Origin: Lonsdalea britannica
Lineage (GTDB): Bacteria > Pseudomonadota > Gammaproteobacteria > Enterobacterales > Enterobacteriaceae
NCBI RefSeq assembly: GCF_002111595.1
Contig: NZ_LUTN01000003.1
Location: forward strand, 236,331-300,330
Direction: 5' to 3'
Length of the DNA stretch: 64,000 nucleotides
Both the position numbers and the translations under genes were made by a program. Shown piece by piece: positions 8,615 through 18,546 of the stretch (position 1 is the stretch's first letter; each line of letters opens with the position of its first letter). The notes below the pieces were generated by a model, which saw only the letters and a program-made list of their open reading frames with translations, had not been told where the DNA came from and ran no database searches.

Positions 8615-10265
8615 TTTGTCGCTCCTGAATGGGGTGAGGGGCTGACCTGAGTGAGTGGCGGATCGTGCGGTCTGCCCTGAAGCAGCGACTCGGGATGACG
8701 TTCTATCTGGTCGGCCAGCGTGCGCATTGAACGCAACGCGCGCAGCAGTTCCTGCAGGTTTTGCCCCAGCGTCATCATGATCGGTGAATCTTCCGCCATC
8801 AGGCCGTTAGCCGTTTCAGCCGTTTGTCGCATCTGCTTGAGCAACTGCGTGGTTTCCGGCAACGTCTGACCGTTCACCTGACGTAACGTTTTATCCAGGC
8901 TTCCCAGCGTCGCGTTCAGGTTGTTGCTGATGGATTCGAGCGGCATCTTGTCGACTTTGCTGACGATACTGGCCAGCTGTTCCTGCAGGCGATCAAACCC
9001 TCCACTGGTGGTGGGAAGGCGCAGCGGGTGAGCGTTTAAATCGAACTTCACCTTGGGCGCCTGCGGAATGAAATCCAGAGAAATATAGAGCTGACCGGTC
9101 AGGAGATTGCTGGACGCCGCCTGAGCGCGCAGTCCCTGATCGACCAGGTCTCGCGTGAACCTGGCCGTTTCCTGCTCGATGTTGTCCGTGACTTTAGGCA
9201 GCTTGTTCAGCACATTGCCCATCCGGTTGGGATACACCTCGATGCCGACGACGGAGGGGAAGCGGTAGCCTGTATGGTTGTAGTCCAGCTCCACCGATAC
9301 AACCTGACCGATTTTGATGCTGGAAAACTCGACGGGCGCGCCGACCGCGAGGCCGTGTAGCGAGCGTTCGAAACGTAGCTGGAAGAATATCGCTGGTCCG
9401 TCCGGCGGCGCCATTGCGCTGTCCTGATCTTTGGCGAGCCGATACGTGATGTCGCTTCCGGCAGCGGGTGAACCGCTATCGCTATCGGGAGTAGCGAAGG
9501 CGATACCGCCCGTCACGATGGACGCGATCGTTTGTGTTCTGAGGCGAAAACCGTTGGCGCCGACTGAGACATCCAGACCGCTGGCGTTCCAGAAACGGGT
9601 ATTGGCGGTCACGAAGCGGTTATAAGGCGCGTCGACAAAGACCTGTAACGCGACGTTTTTGCCGTCCTCTTTTAACCGATAGGACGCAATACGGCCGACC
9701 TGGACCCGGCGGTAGTAAACCGGAGAGCCGATATCGAGCGATCCCAAATCGTCCGTCAACACTTCAAACTGACTGCCGGGCATTCCGTTGATGACGGCGG
9801 GCGGCGCTTCGAGTCCGGAGAAGGCGCGTTTTGATTCCTCGGACGCGCCTTTATCAACCCCGATATAGGCGCCGGACAACAAGGTATCAATCCCGGTGAC
9901 GCCGCCCATGCCGACGCGAGGACGGACGACCCAGAAACGGGTATCGGCCCGCGCCAGGTTTTCCGCGCTCTTATCCAGTTGTACGGTGACCCGCACGCGG
10001 TCACCGCCGTCGTCGAGCGCAAGGGACGAGACGGTCCCGACCGTCACGTCCTTATACTTGACCGCTGTTTTACCGGCTTCCAGCCTGAGGCTGTCAGAAA
10101 GGTAATCGTGATCTCGGGACCCGCCGAGAACCACGTTTTCGCCAGCAAGGCCGCGCCGGTAAATAGCGCAATCGCCGGAATAAGCCACACCAACGAAATG
10201 TGCCGGCGTTGGCGTGAGATGTCCGGATCGCCGGGTTCGTTGTGTGGGTCGTTCGTAGCATTCAT
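8611..10265 (-). CDS. pqiB: PqiB MCE-domain protein, reading frame broken near the N-terminus
   Basis: PqiB is a membrane-anchored protein with three MCE domains and a long coiled-coil needle that spans the periplasm. The N-terminus (MNATNDPHNEPGDPDISRQ, one span, then GPEITITFLTASG) lies in one frame; the rest, from LEAGKTAVKYKDVTVG on, lies in another. One extra base near 10084-10088 restores GPEITITFLTASGLEAGKT, which aligns without gaps to E. coli PqiB. The downstream MCE repeats, the helical needle and the C-terminus look intact. The start overlaps the upstream pqiA stop. A base-call error is more likely than a mutation because eight other genes here show the same defect. Confidence 0.88.
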
Positions 10266-10885
10266 TTATCATCACCATCCCAAATGAGGCGTGGATCAAA
10301 GTTCATTGCGGAAAGCATGGTAAGTATCACCACCAAACCGAAATACAAGATGCCGCTGCGCGGCTCTACATCGCTGAGCATTTGAAATTTGACGAGCGCG
10401 GAAACGGCCGCGACGACAAAGACATCAAGCATGGACCAGTAACCGATGAGCTCGGTTAACCGATACAGCTTTGCTCGTTCGAGACGGGCGCCGGCGCTCT
10501 GTTTCCGTGCGGAGATCAGCAGCACGCCGAGCGCCAGAAACTTGATGCACGGAATCACCACGCTGGCGGCAAAAATCAGCAGGGCGATACCGTATGAACC
10601 GGCGTTCCAGAAGTCGATCACCCCCGCCATGATGGTGCTCTCACTGCCGTTGCCAAACAGACTGGTGTACATCACCGGCAGAACGTTGGCCGGGATATAG
10701 AAAATTATCGCAGCCATCAGGAGCGCCCAGGAACGGCTGATGCTGGCGGGGTGTCTCGGGTGAAGGCGCGTATGGCAGCGCGGGCACCGCGCTGGTATAG
10801 GCGATGTGCGCTCTGGCTCGCAGACGAGGCGGCATAAAGGACAGCCAATGACGCCGAGCTGTACGGCGCGTATTGGACTACGCAT
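10262..10885 (-). CDS. pqiA: PqiA-family inner-membrane protein, second half-size copy
   Basis: A 207-residue protein with one PqiA domain: an N-terminal rubredoxin-like cysteine knuckle (CPLC and CPRC) followed by four hydrophobic spans with FYIPANVLPVMYTS and GYWSMLDVFVVAAVSALV. E. coli PqiA fuses two such domains in about 417 residues; here they are separate genes. ATG 10885 is chosen because it overlaps the stop of the upstream copy by 8 bases and gives the expected length. The 3' end overlaps the pqiB start, so the operon is tightly coupled. Confidence 0.88.
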   Translation of the reverse strand: MRSPIRAVQLGVIGCPLCRLVCEPERTSPIPARCPRCHTRLHPRHPASISRSWALLMAAIIFYIPANVLPVMYTSLFGNGSESTIMAGVIDFWNAGSYGIALLIFAASVVIPCIKFLALGVLLISARKQSAGARLERAKLYRLTELIGYWSMLDVFVVAAVSALVKFQMLSDVEPRSGILYFGLVVILTMLSAMNFDPRLIWDGDDK

Positions 10886-11507
10886 GAGCGGCCTCCCGAG
10901 GGGGCGGGGCATCGGTGTAGTCCCACAAGATGAGCACATTCCGATGACTGATCACCACAAGAAGCACCATTAGCGTCGCCATTGCCCAGCAGCCGGGACC
11001 GGGAAGCACATCCAAAAATCCCGACAGTTTGATGCCTGCGACCATAAAGCCGAGCATGCCGACTTCAACCATGCTCCACGGACGGATTCGATCCTGAATC
11101 TTCATACAGAGAATAAATCCCGGAGCGCGCCGCCGACGCCGGGCGGACAACAGTATCCAGCCAAACAGCAAAATTTGCAGCGCGGGGATGACGATGAGCA
11201 GCAGCGCGGTCAATAAAGCCAGCAGCAGCGTCGGCCCCTGAGCGAGCGCGACGGCGGTCTGCCAGAGCGTCGCTGAATTTTGCACGCCGTGGAAACTGAC
11301 CCGGAGTACCGGAAAAATGTTAGCCAGCACCCAGACGATCGCGGCCGTCAGCGTGATCGCCAGCCACGCGTTAAGATCGATCGGTGCCGCGCGATACAGT
11401 ACTGCCGAGCAGCGCGCGCAGCGAGCGGATTCGCCATTTTGCAGCAAAGGCTTCTGGTAAACGCTGTCGCACTGCGCGCAGACGGTAAGATGACGGCATG
11501 TTTTCAT
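10878..11507 (-). CDS. pqiA: PqiA-family inner-membrane protein, first half-size copy
   Basis: A 209-residue protein beginning MKTCRHLTVCAQCDSVYQK. It has the CAQC and CARC zinc-knuckle pairs and then four spans, including VWVLANIFPVLRVSFHGVQN and IRPWSMVEVGMLGFMVAGIK, the hallmark PqiA motifs. It corresponds to the N-terminal half of E. coli PqiA and is first in a pqiA-pqiA-pqiB-pqiC operon. Split PqiA pairs are known in other proteobacteria, so this is likely a natural arrangement; the frames overlap cleanly and each copy starts with its own knuckle. Confidence 0.88.
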   Translation of the reverse strand: MKTCRHLTVCAQCDSVYQKPLLQNGESARCARCSAVLYRAAPIDLNAWLAITLTAAIVWVLANIFPVLRVSFHGVQNSATLWQTAVALAQGPTLLLALLTALLLIVIPALQILLFGWILLSARRRRRAPGFILCMKIQDRIRPWSMVEVGMLGFMVAGIKLSGFLDVLPGPGCWAMATLMVLLVVISHRNVLILWDYTDAPPPREAAHA

Positions 11508-11531
11508 GATAATTCGGGCGATGAACGCCCC

Positions 11532-11870
11532 TCAAAGGAAGCCGCGGGTGGACGAGGGCTGAGCTCCGCAAGGTAACCCATTGTATATTGACTCTTTAGA
11601 TATCCGGATGGCGAGCGCCATAGATTCGGGTGGAAAGTGGACGTTGCGATAGAGTGCCACGGGTTTAATTTTTACGCTCATATATTTACGCCAGTCGATT
11701 GGGCGGGCGTCACGCGAGGCGAGAGAAACGGCCGACAACGTCACGGCGGGCGGCGGTTGTACGCCACGTTCGACGCTGAATAATGGCCGGTCTTGCGCAG
11801 GGGTATTCACGGCCACGCAGAACCCGACAAGCAGAATAACTGACCGCAACATCTTGAGCTGGTTATACAT
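11532..11870 (-). CDS. Short secreted DUF3313-like protein
   Basis: A 112-residue protein starting MYNQLKMLRSVILLVGFCVA, with a signal peptide ending near NTPAQ and no lipobox cysteine. The mature segment PIDWRKYMSVKIKPVALYR resembles PVDWKKYSHVIIDPVTVYQ of the full-length DUF3313 lipoprotein at 34320-34982, but the protein then ends within about 30 residues instead of about 150. It could be a truncated relative or a decayed paralogue. It lies behind the first copy of the shared operator/promoter (11993-12035) with a leader of about 135 bases. No strong ribosome site is visible, so the exact start is uncertain. Confidence 0.55.
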   Translation of the reverse strand: MYNQLKMLRSVILLVGFCVAVNTPAQDRPLFSVERGVQPPPAVTLSAVSLASRDARPIDWRKYMSVKIKPVALYRNVHFPPESMALAIRISKESIYNGLPCGAQPSSTRGFL

Positions 11871-11992
11871 GAGAGGGACTCTGTCAGATTCAAGTGATAC
11901 CGAAAGCCGCCAAAACCGGCTTGCTGACTGAAGTCGGCCAGCCTTTACAAGGTCAGACCTCGGCGGTACAGTAATGACAATTAGCGAAAATA

Positions 11993-12035
11993 AACCGTAC
12001 GGTTCAGTTTTGCACCGATTTTTTTTTGCTGTCAA
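11993..12035 (-). promoter_or_regulatory. Promoter with TetR-type operator, copy A
   Basis: On the minus strand: TTGACA (12035-12030), 17 bases, CAAAAC (12012-12007), then GAACCGTACGGTTT. The perfect palindrome AACCGTACGGTT spans 11993-12004 and would cover the start site. The same arrangement recurs at about 35.1 and 55.8 kb. A weaker related half-site, CGGTACAGTA, lies at about 11964-11973. It faces the DUF3313-like gene and lies 72 bases upstream of the divergent TetR gene. Confidence 0.65.
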
Positions 12036-12076
12036 GAAAATGGTGATATGCCAATCTCGTTATTGCAGGTGAGACA

Positions 12077-12694
12077 ATGAAAGTACGGACTCAGGCCCGT
12101 CGTGAATCTATCGTCAGCGCTGCGGCCCAACTCTTCCAGGAGATGGGGTACGAGCGCGCATCGATGAATGAACTGGCGAAGCGTCTCGGAGGCTCCAAAG
12201 CTACCCTCTATAGTTATTTCCCGTCCAAAGAAGCGTTGTTCGTCGCCGTGGTGCGAGCCCATGCGACGATGCACTTGTCAGACGCTGTCGCTGAGCTGGC
12301 CGATCGCATCGAAACCGGCGTCTCCTTTAATCAAACGCTGATGCGTTTCGGCGAATGCATGTTGTCAGTGCTCACCAATGACAGTAGCGCACTGGCCGTC
12401 TATCGTATGGTGGTTGCGGAAGCCGGGCGGTCGAACATCGGTATGCTGTTTTACGAATCCGGTCCCAGCGAGTGCCTGGATGTGCTGTCCAATCTGATGA
12501 CGACAGCGATGGAACAAGGCGATCTGCGACAGGACGACCCTCGCATTCGCGCGTTGCAATTTCTGGCGCTAGTTACGGCTGAAACAGAGATTCGCATCTT
12601 CCAGTGTGAGCCTGAACCGTTTAGCACCGATGAAATCCGTGAGCTGACCCGACGGGCGGTCGATATGTTTCTGGCGGGCGCCGGTCCACGCTAA
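12077..12694 (+). CDS. TetR/AcrR-family transcriptional repressor
   Basis: A 205-residue regulator. The N-terminal TetR HTH is clear (RRESIVSAAAQLFQEMGYER, then MNELAKRLGGSKATLYSYFP with SKEALF). The C-terminal half is an all-helical ligand domain of the AefR-like type. AGGTGAG precedes the ATG. The palindrome AACCGTACGGTT lies 72 bases upstream in the shared intergenic region, and closely related palindromes occur at two other lipoprotein promoters in the window. This gene is therefore the best candidate for the repressor of that small regulon. That assignment rests on position and motif type only. The inducer is unknown. Confidence 0.88.
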   Translation: MKVRTQARRESIVSAAAQLFQEMGYERASMNELAKRLGGSKATLYSYFPSKEALFVAVVRAHATMHLSDAVAELADRIETGVSFNQTLMRFGECMLSVLTNDSSALAVYRMVVAEAGRSNIGMLFYESGPSECLDVLSNLMTTAMEQGDLRQDDPRIRALQFLALVTAETEIRIFQCEPEPFSTDEIRELTRRAVDMFLAGAGPR

Positions 12695-14094
12695 CGGCCT
12701 ATTTTTCACGTTAATCTCCCTTCTGCCGGGATTCATGATCAGCCATGCTGAGTCCTGGCGCTTTTTATCGCCTCTCTCCCATCCATATTATTCACGAATA
12801 GGATATCTCGACGCGATGCGCCATCATTAATGCGCCTTCGCTATAAAGATATACGTAGTTACGCCGTTATTATATTTCTTCGATCGGTATTGGTGTTAAT
12901 GTTAATCAATATGCTTTAGCTAATTAAATCTCACTTTGTCGACAGTATATTATGAAATAGTATCAAGGCTATGGTAATATCAGCTGCCTGATTACCGATA
13001 TGGATATCATTGCGCTAACACAGGTCGACCCCAAGAACTTTAACGATCGTGTCATTGATGGCATTATTTTTGTTTATTTTTTTATCTCCTCTTAACTTAA
13101 TGCGGAGAGGGGGACGTGTACCTGCCGGTAATATTTTGGCCTGTCAAAGTTGCGCAGAACGATGAAACCAAAATAACTAACTGATTCAGGAAAGCCAACA
13201 TGACATAAATTGAACCCCCCATAATAAATATCAACGTATAAAATATTTTTATCAATGTCTCCTGAGATATAAAAAATAAAAATGCATTAATTCGGTCGGC
13301 GCGATACGGTTTTCTCACCACGAAAGGAAAAAAGAGGAAAATCTAATGATCTGAGGGGAATGATGGGTGTTGAGTCGTGCTGGATAAGAAAGCTATTGCC
13401 AGCCTGGTGAAAAATTAATAATCAGCGTAAAAATAGAGAGATAGTGTAAATGATTCATCCATCACCTCCCGTTTCTATCTATATTATCTTCACTGTGAAA
13501 AAGAGGATGCGTATCTGAAATGTCATAAATTAACTACCGTAATGTTATTATATTTAGATGTAATTCAAGATGAAAGATAAGACATTCTAAATAAAAAACA
13601 CATGCCTGATTTTAAATCCACGGGAATTAGGTGGTCGTTTACAAGTAATTAACAGGAGTAGGAAAACGATAATCCGCGATCAGAATGGGTTCTGATTCTG
13701 AAATCGATATCGCCTGTCGGTGATAAGACGTGATTACCATATGTACTGAGTGGAGCGCATGCATTTTAAGGGGGAGCTTGTATCTGGCTGCGTGAGTGAA
13801 TGGTGCGATAATCCAGTGTTGGCGGCGCTCTTCGGGATGAGGAGGTGGGGGGTGTGGCGCTTGAAATTGGTCTTAAAAAAGGAGGGGTAAACTTTCTTAT
13901 TGTTAAGAAAATTCTTGGTAAGGGGTCATTTCTGAAAAAATTCTGAAATAATGTGACTGATGTTCATTCTTTTTATTCGGTGTTATACTTCTTAAAAATC
14001 CTACACGAGAGATATAATTTTATGGCATCGCCTCTTTTATGCTAATGGCGATTTATGGCTAGTTGTGACTAAAGTTGGAGGTAATAAAGAAACA
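12695..14094. other. AT-rich gene-poor stretch before the LuxR-type gene
   Basis: About 1.4 kb with base composition well below its neighbours. No gene is well supported. A 31-codon frame at 13000-13095 (MDIIALTQVDPKNFNDRVID and on) looks coding-like but has no ribosome site and may be a gene remnant. A 74-codon minus frame at 13097-13321 is hydrophobic but unsupported. The composition and the following orphan regulator suggest a degraded acquired segment. Confidence 0.45.
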
Positions 14095-14655
14095 ATGGAT
14101 TATGTGTTTTTTCTCGAAGATGAAATAATAACTTATTCGCTTCAAAAAATAATTCGTAGTAAGATTATGACTACAGTCGACATGAGCCATGTCGCGACTG
14201 ATGTGAGTGATTTGATGCGATATCCCAATAAAGAGGTCAGTAAGGTTTTTTTTATCGGAACTTCAAATGAATGCCCGATAACAGCATCTCTTGTCGACGT
14301 GATAAAATTCATCAATAAGGAAAATAGAATTATTCTCTTTAAAAACAACGCATCGTGCTATAACTTAAATTATCAGAAATGCGACTCAGTTATCGGGCTG
14401 AAAAGTCCCATTGCTGAGATAGTCTCTTCGATAAAGAAAGCCACCCAATCTCCACTCTATATTAACACCGAGCCGAAACCAAGGAGACTATCATCCAGGG
14501 AAATGTTTGTTCTTGAGCAACTCGCCACAGGGAAGTCAAATAAAGAAGTTTCCTCGATGCTGTGTCTGAGTGAGAAAACTATCAGCAGTCATAAGAAAAA
14601 TATCCTTAGAAAACTTAACGCAAAAAATATTATCGAAGCTGTAAATCGCATATAA
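14095..14655 (+). CDS. Orphan LuxR-type (FixJ/RcsB-like) transcriptional regulator
   Basis: About 186 residues. The C-terminal LuxR HTH is complete (RRLSSREMFVLEQLATGKSN, then KEVSSMLCLSEKTISSHKKN). The N-terminal half, starting MDYVFFLEDEIITYSLQKII, resembles a receiver fold of the FimZ/BglJ kind but lacks an obvious phospho-acceptor pattern, so phosphorylation is doubtful. ATG 14095 is preferred; a GTG at 14065 would add ten residues. A GGAGG lies rather far (13 bases) upstream of 14095, so the start is uncertain. No sensor kinase is adjacent. Codon use is AT-rich relative to the flanks, suggesting transfer. Confidence 0.75.
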   Translation: MDYVFFLEDEIITYSLQKIIRSKIMTTVDMSHVATDVSDLMRYPNKEVSKVFFIGTSNECPITASLVDVIKFINKENRIILFKNNASCYNLNYQKCDSVIGLKSPIAEIVSSIKKATQSPLYINTEPKPRRLSSREMFVLEQLATGKSNKEVSSMLCLSEKTISSHKKNILRKLNAKNIIEAVNRI

Positions 14656-15242
14656 ACAAATCATCTTCATATCGTATACACACTCAGAACATTATTTCAA
14701 AATAGCTGTTTTATTTTTTAATTTAAAAAACTTTTCATTATATTAAATGGTTTTCCCCATTAACAATGGGTGAAATTATTTTCTATACCCTGAAGGAAAA
14801 AATTCTATTCACTGAGATAATCTTTTGGCATCAACGCGATGAACCTAACTTGTTTTCGAATGCGATGAATATGTTAAAAATAATTCGTTAAAGGGAATGC
14901 GGCATACACTCTCCTGGCTTATTGTTACTAATTGTTTCTTTGCGTAAACGATTGGCGGAGTGATGTAATAACCCGTGATTAAGGTGAAAATTACCGAGCA
15001 TAGAGGGGGCTATGCTCTATCCTGGTCGTCTTCGATTTCCTCTCTTGACAGAAGAATGTCAACGCCTCTTCTTCCCCCGGTCAGACAAGGTAATTCTCTC
15101 GCCATTTCACAGCTATTTCCTCTTTTTGAACTACACCTGCGGCGGCTAACACGACTGGGGGGGAGATGTCTCGCCGACGTCAGTAAAAGGCGCTAAATCG
15201 TTCAATCACCCTGGCATAGTGACTAGGACTCTACGCGGTTAA
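14656..15242. other. Intergenic region after the LuxR-type gene
   Basis: An AT-rich left half grading to normal GC. A short stem CCCATTAACAATGGG lies at about 14757-14771. A 73-codon plus frame at 14975-15196 has unlikely composition and no family resemblance. No gene is supported. Confidence 0.4.
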
Positions 15243-15338
15243 TCACTTAACGAGCGTCACCCTGGTAGCCCCGGCAGAGGGGAACTCCCCATCCTCAAAA
15301 GGGATTTTTCCGCCTTTGATGGTCTCCGCCATCTTCAT
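15243..15338 (-). CDS. Possible small protein or gene remnant (31 codons)
   Basis: A minus-strand frame MKMAETIKGGKIPFEDGEFP, then SAGATRVTLVK and a stop. Its amino-acid make-up looks like real protein (balanced charges, a Gly/Pro-containing amphipathic pattern), but no ribosome site is visible and the frame stays open upstream of the ATG. It may be the 3' end of a decayed gene rather than an intact small gene. Not recognised. Confidence 0.28.
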   Translation of the reverse strand: MKMAETIKGGKIPFEDGEFPSAGATRVTLVK

Positions 15339-15494
15339 TGCCGAACATCGTCGACTATTCCGTTATTCGCGGTATGCTGAATAGGGCGACGGCGCGCGCA
15401 TTCAAGGCTTCTCGCCGACGCTACGCGTAATTCTCGGGCTGTTAAATCATCAGCGCTATTTCCCTGATAAAAGATAAAAACGGAGACTGTAGCA

Positions 15495-16274
15495 GTGAAG
15501 AAAATGACCTCCATACTTCTGGCTGGATGCCTGTTCACGCTGGGATCCGCCTGGGCGGAACAGACCACGGTGCGTTTCGGGTTGGAAGCCCTGTATCCGC
15601 CGTTTGAATATAAAACGCCGGAAGGCGACCTGGCCGGTTTTGACGTGGATCTGGGCAATGCGGTCTGTGAAGCCGCTAAAGTTCGCTGCACCTGGACCGA
15701 AGCCTCCTTCGACGGCCTGATACCGGCCCTGCAGGCGCGTAAATTCGACATCATTAACTCGGCCATGAATGTGACTGAAAAACGACGTCAGGCGATTGAT
15801 TTCACCGATGTGATTTATCACATTCCCAGCTTGCTGATCGCCCGGGCGGACAGCGGACTGCTGCCGACGGTAGCGTCGCTGCGCGGAAAACAGGTCGGGG
15901 TATTACAGTCCTCGGTGCAGGAAAGCTATGCCAATGCTCACTGGGCGCCCAAAGGCGTCAATGTGGTCTCTTATCAAGACCAGGATCAGGTTTACCAGGA
16001 TCTGGAGTCTGGTCGTCTGGACGCCACGTTGGTGATGGCTGCGGCCGGGCAGAGCGGTTTCTTGTCGCAGCCGATGGGTAAAGGCTTCGCCTTCGTGGGC
16101 GGCGCGGTGGAAGACGAGAGCATTCTGGGACGCGGTATCGCCTTCGGCTTGCGTAAGGGCGACGACGGGCTTCGCCAGCGTTTGAATACGGCGATTGCTG
16201 AAGTGAAAGCCAAAGGCACGATTAACGAACTGTCTAAAAAATATTTCGGCGGATTAGACGTCACCGCGAAGTAA
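15495..16274 (+). CDS. Periplasmic basic-amino-acid binding protein (ArgT/HisJ type)
   Basis: A 259-residue solute-binding protein of family 3. A signal peptide (KKMTSILLAGCLFTLGSAWA) precedes the mature start EQTTVRFGLEALYPPFEY. The family motifs GFDVDLGNAVCEAAKVRCTW, FDGLIPALQARKFDIINSAM and the C-terminal KAKGTINELSKKYFGGLDV are clear and match lysine/arginine/ornithine or histidine binding proteins. The GTG start at 15495 is set by GGAG nine bases upstream; the in-frame ATG at 15504 is too far from it. No cognate permease or ATPase genes are adjacent, so it probably shares a transporter encoded elsewhere. Confidence 0.88.
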   Translation: MKKMTSILLAGCLFTLGSAWAEQTTVRFGLEALYPPFEYKTPEGDLAGFDVDLGNAVCEAAKVRCTWTEASFDGLIPALQARKFDIINSAMNVTEKRRQAIDFTDVIYHIPSLLIARADSGLLPTVASLRGKQVGVLQSSVQESYANAHWAPKGVNVVSYQDQDQVYQDLESGRLDATLVMAAAGQSGFLSQPMGKGFAFVGGAVEDESILGRGIAFGLRKGDDGLRQRLNTAIAEVKAKGTINELSKKYFGGLDVTAK

Positions 16275-16287
16275 CTGGACGACGAGG

Positions 16288-16315
16288 ATCCGGGCGTTCA
16301 CGCCCGGATTTGATG
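16288..16315 (+). terminator. Probable terminator after the binding-protein gene
   Basis: A perfect stem ATCCGGGCG-TTCA-CGCCCGGAT (16288-16309) follows the stop codon by 13 bases. The T-tract is weak (TTTGATG), so termination may be incomplete. Confidence 0.6.
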
Positions 16316-16338
16316 CGCTTCAGGCAACGTTTCCCACA

Positions 16339-17496
16339 CTACCGCACCTGACACAACCGCCGCGCGCCTTCCCGCAACGTGTCATCATCTTTCGAGAAAC
16401 TTAAACGGATCAATCCGGTGTCAACGCCTTCGCTATAGAACGCCGACAGCGGGATGGTGGCGACCTTATAGTCCCGAATCAGCTTGAGAACGAAATCGTC
16501 ATCGCTCAGATCGCTGAACTCCCTGAAACGCGCCAGCACGAAGAAACTACCGCCGCTCGGCAGCAGCTCGAATGGAGAGGGTTGCAGCGCATCCACCAGC
16601 AGATCTCGCTTGTGCTGATAGAACTCGGCCAGTCCCAAATAGCTCTGCGGGTCCGCCATCATGGCGGCGAATGCATACTGCATCGGCGTATCCGCCGAAA
16701 ACACCATAAACTGGTGCACTTTTCTAATTTCATCCATCAACGCTTTCGGCGCCAGACAATAGCCGACGCGCCAGCCGGTAACGTGATAGGTTTTCCCGAA
16801 CGACGACACGATGACGCTGCGTTCCGCCAGCGCCGGATGACGCGCCATGCCGTGATGGATACCGTCATCAAAGACCATGTGTTCATACACTTCGTCAGAC
16901 AGGATGGCGATATCGGTGTCGCGCGTCAGAGCGGTGAGTCGTTCGATGTCGTGTTCGTCGAAAACCATCCCGGTGGGGTTATGTGGGCTGTTGACGATAA
17001 TCATCCGGGTTTTGGGGTTAATGGCCGCGGCCACTTCATCCCAGTCGATGCGCAGATCGCTCAGCGACAGTTTGATCGGGATTGCGGTTGCGCCCTGCAA
17101 ACGGACAATCGGCGCATAGCTGTCGAACGCGGGTTCGAAATAGATCACTTCATCGCCCGGATGCACCAACGCGCTAATGGCCGAGTAAAGCCCCTCGCTG
17201 GCGCTGGCCATGATCGTGATCTCCTCATCGGCATCGTAACGGGCGCCATATAGCCGTTCAGTTTTCTCCGCCAGCGCGTGGCGCAATGCGCTCAGACCAG
17301 TCATGGACGCATACTGATTATGTCCGTCGCGCATGGCTTGGGAGACGGCGTCGATCAGCTGAGGCGCACAGGCGAAGTTAGGCGCGCCCTGCGACAGGTT
17401 CAGCGCCTGATGCTCGGCGCTCAGTTGGCCAATCACGGTAAAGATGGTAGTGCCGACATCCGGCAGCTTGGAACGGGTGGCGCATGCGCTCTGCAT
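16339..17496 (-). CDS. ybdL: PLP-dependent methionine aminotransferase (YbdL type)
   Basis: A 385-residue class I/II aminotransferase. Key features are the NLSQGAPNF substrate segment, YASMTGLSALRHALA, INPKTRMIIVNSPHNPTGMV, the cofactor-contact DEVYEHMVF and the PLP-lysine motif SSFGKTYHVTGWRVGY. The closest E. coli match is YbdL, which prefers methionine and aromatic amino acids with ketomethylthiobutyrate or similar acceptors. It is divergent from a LysR gene across 127 bases. Given the organosulfur cluster downstream, a role in sulfur amino-acid turnover is plausible but unproven. Confidence 0.92.
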   Translation of the reverse strand: MQSACATRSKLPDVGTTIFTVIGQLSAEHQALNLSQGAPNFACAPQLIDAVSQAMRDGHNQYASMTGLSALRHALAEKTERLYGARYDADEEITIMASASEGLYSAISALVHPGDEVIYFEPAFDSYAPIVRLQGATAIPIKLSLSDLRIDWDEVAAAINPKTRMIIVNSPHNPTGMVFDEHDIERLTALTRDTDIAILSDEVYEHMVFDDGIHHGMARHPALAERSVIVSSFGKTYHVTGWRVGYCLAPKALMDEIRKVHQFMVFSADTPMQYAFAAMMADPQSYLGLAEFYQHKRDLLVDALQPSPFELLPSGGSFFVLARFREFSDLSDDDFVLKLIRDYKVATIPLSAFYSEGVDTGLIRLSFSKDDDTLREGARRLCQVR

Positions 17497-17623
17497 GGAT
17501 AGCTCCTGTTTGTCATCGGGAATAGGGTCATTAAGTAATAGAAAACCCTGGGCAACAAGGGAAACTTTGTCATACTAGCCATGCACTCAGGACATGGCTT
17601 AACCGGCTGCGACGAGGAGTATC

Positions 17624-18546
17624 ATGGTCCAGAACCGCCCTTCGCTGGATGTACTGCACACCTTCGCGGTGGTATCTCAGCATCTCAATTTCACCCATGC
17701 GGCACAGGCCCTCTGCCTGACGCAGGGCGCAGTCAGTCGCCAGATTCTGGGGCTGGAGCGTCAACTGGGTTACCCGTTGTTCAAACGTCATGCGCGCGGA
17801 TTGATTCTGACGCCTCAGGGAGAGCGCTTGCTGACGCCGGTGCGTCAGGCGCTGGCGACCATTGATGAGGCGCTGGTGCGGGCCGCCGCCCGGCCGGGGA
17901 CGTTGCGCATCAAATGCCCGACCTGCGCCATGCGCTGGGTGTTGCCTCGGGTCATTCGCCTGCAAAACGATATGCCGGACATTCATATCGAGCTGACGTC
18001 GTCGATTTCGCATGGGTTGGATTTCGATCACGAACATTTCGATGCGGCGGTGGTGTTTGGCCGTCCCTCGGCGCGTGGGCTGACGTTGCATCCGCTGTTT
18101 GACGAAGTGCTGACGCCTGTCTGCGCGCCCTCGCAGCTTCCGATCGGTCGGGCGATGACGCTGGAAGATTTGTCGCAGCACACGCTGTTGCACCCTACGC
18201 GGGACCGGCGTGACTGGCTGCTGTGGTTGCGAGCGGCGGGGCGTGATGCGTTGCCGTCCAGCAAGGCGCAACATTTTGATACGCTCGATCTGGCGATGAG
18301 CGCCGCGCAGCAGGGATTTGGCATCGCCATCGGCGATCTCTGCCTGCTGGAAGACGACGTGAAAATGCAACGGGTCGTCACGCCTTTCCCGCTCTGCGTG
18401 CCAAGCGGCTCCTCCTATTATCTGGCGTATCCGGCGTCTTCAGAGACGACGCCGTCACTCAGCGCGCTGACGGCGCGACTGACGGAAGAGGCGGCGCTCA
18501 GCCGGGCGCATGTCTCGTCGTTGATGCGGGCGGAGAGCCACGCCCG

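Noticed and set aside
10044..10299. Programmed frameshift in pqiB
   Set aside because: No slippery site or stimulating structure seen, and eight other genes show the same single-base loss; an error is simpler.
15200..15494. Possible riboswitch or attenuator before the amino-acid binding-protein gene
   Set aside because: GC-rich stretches can form stems, but no known riboswitch core was recognisable and a protein-like minus frame covers part of it.
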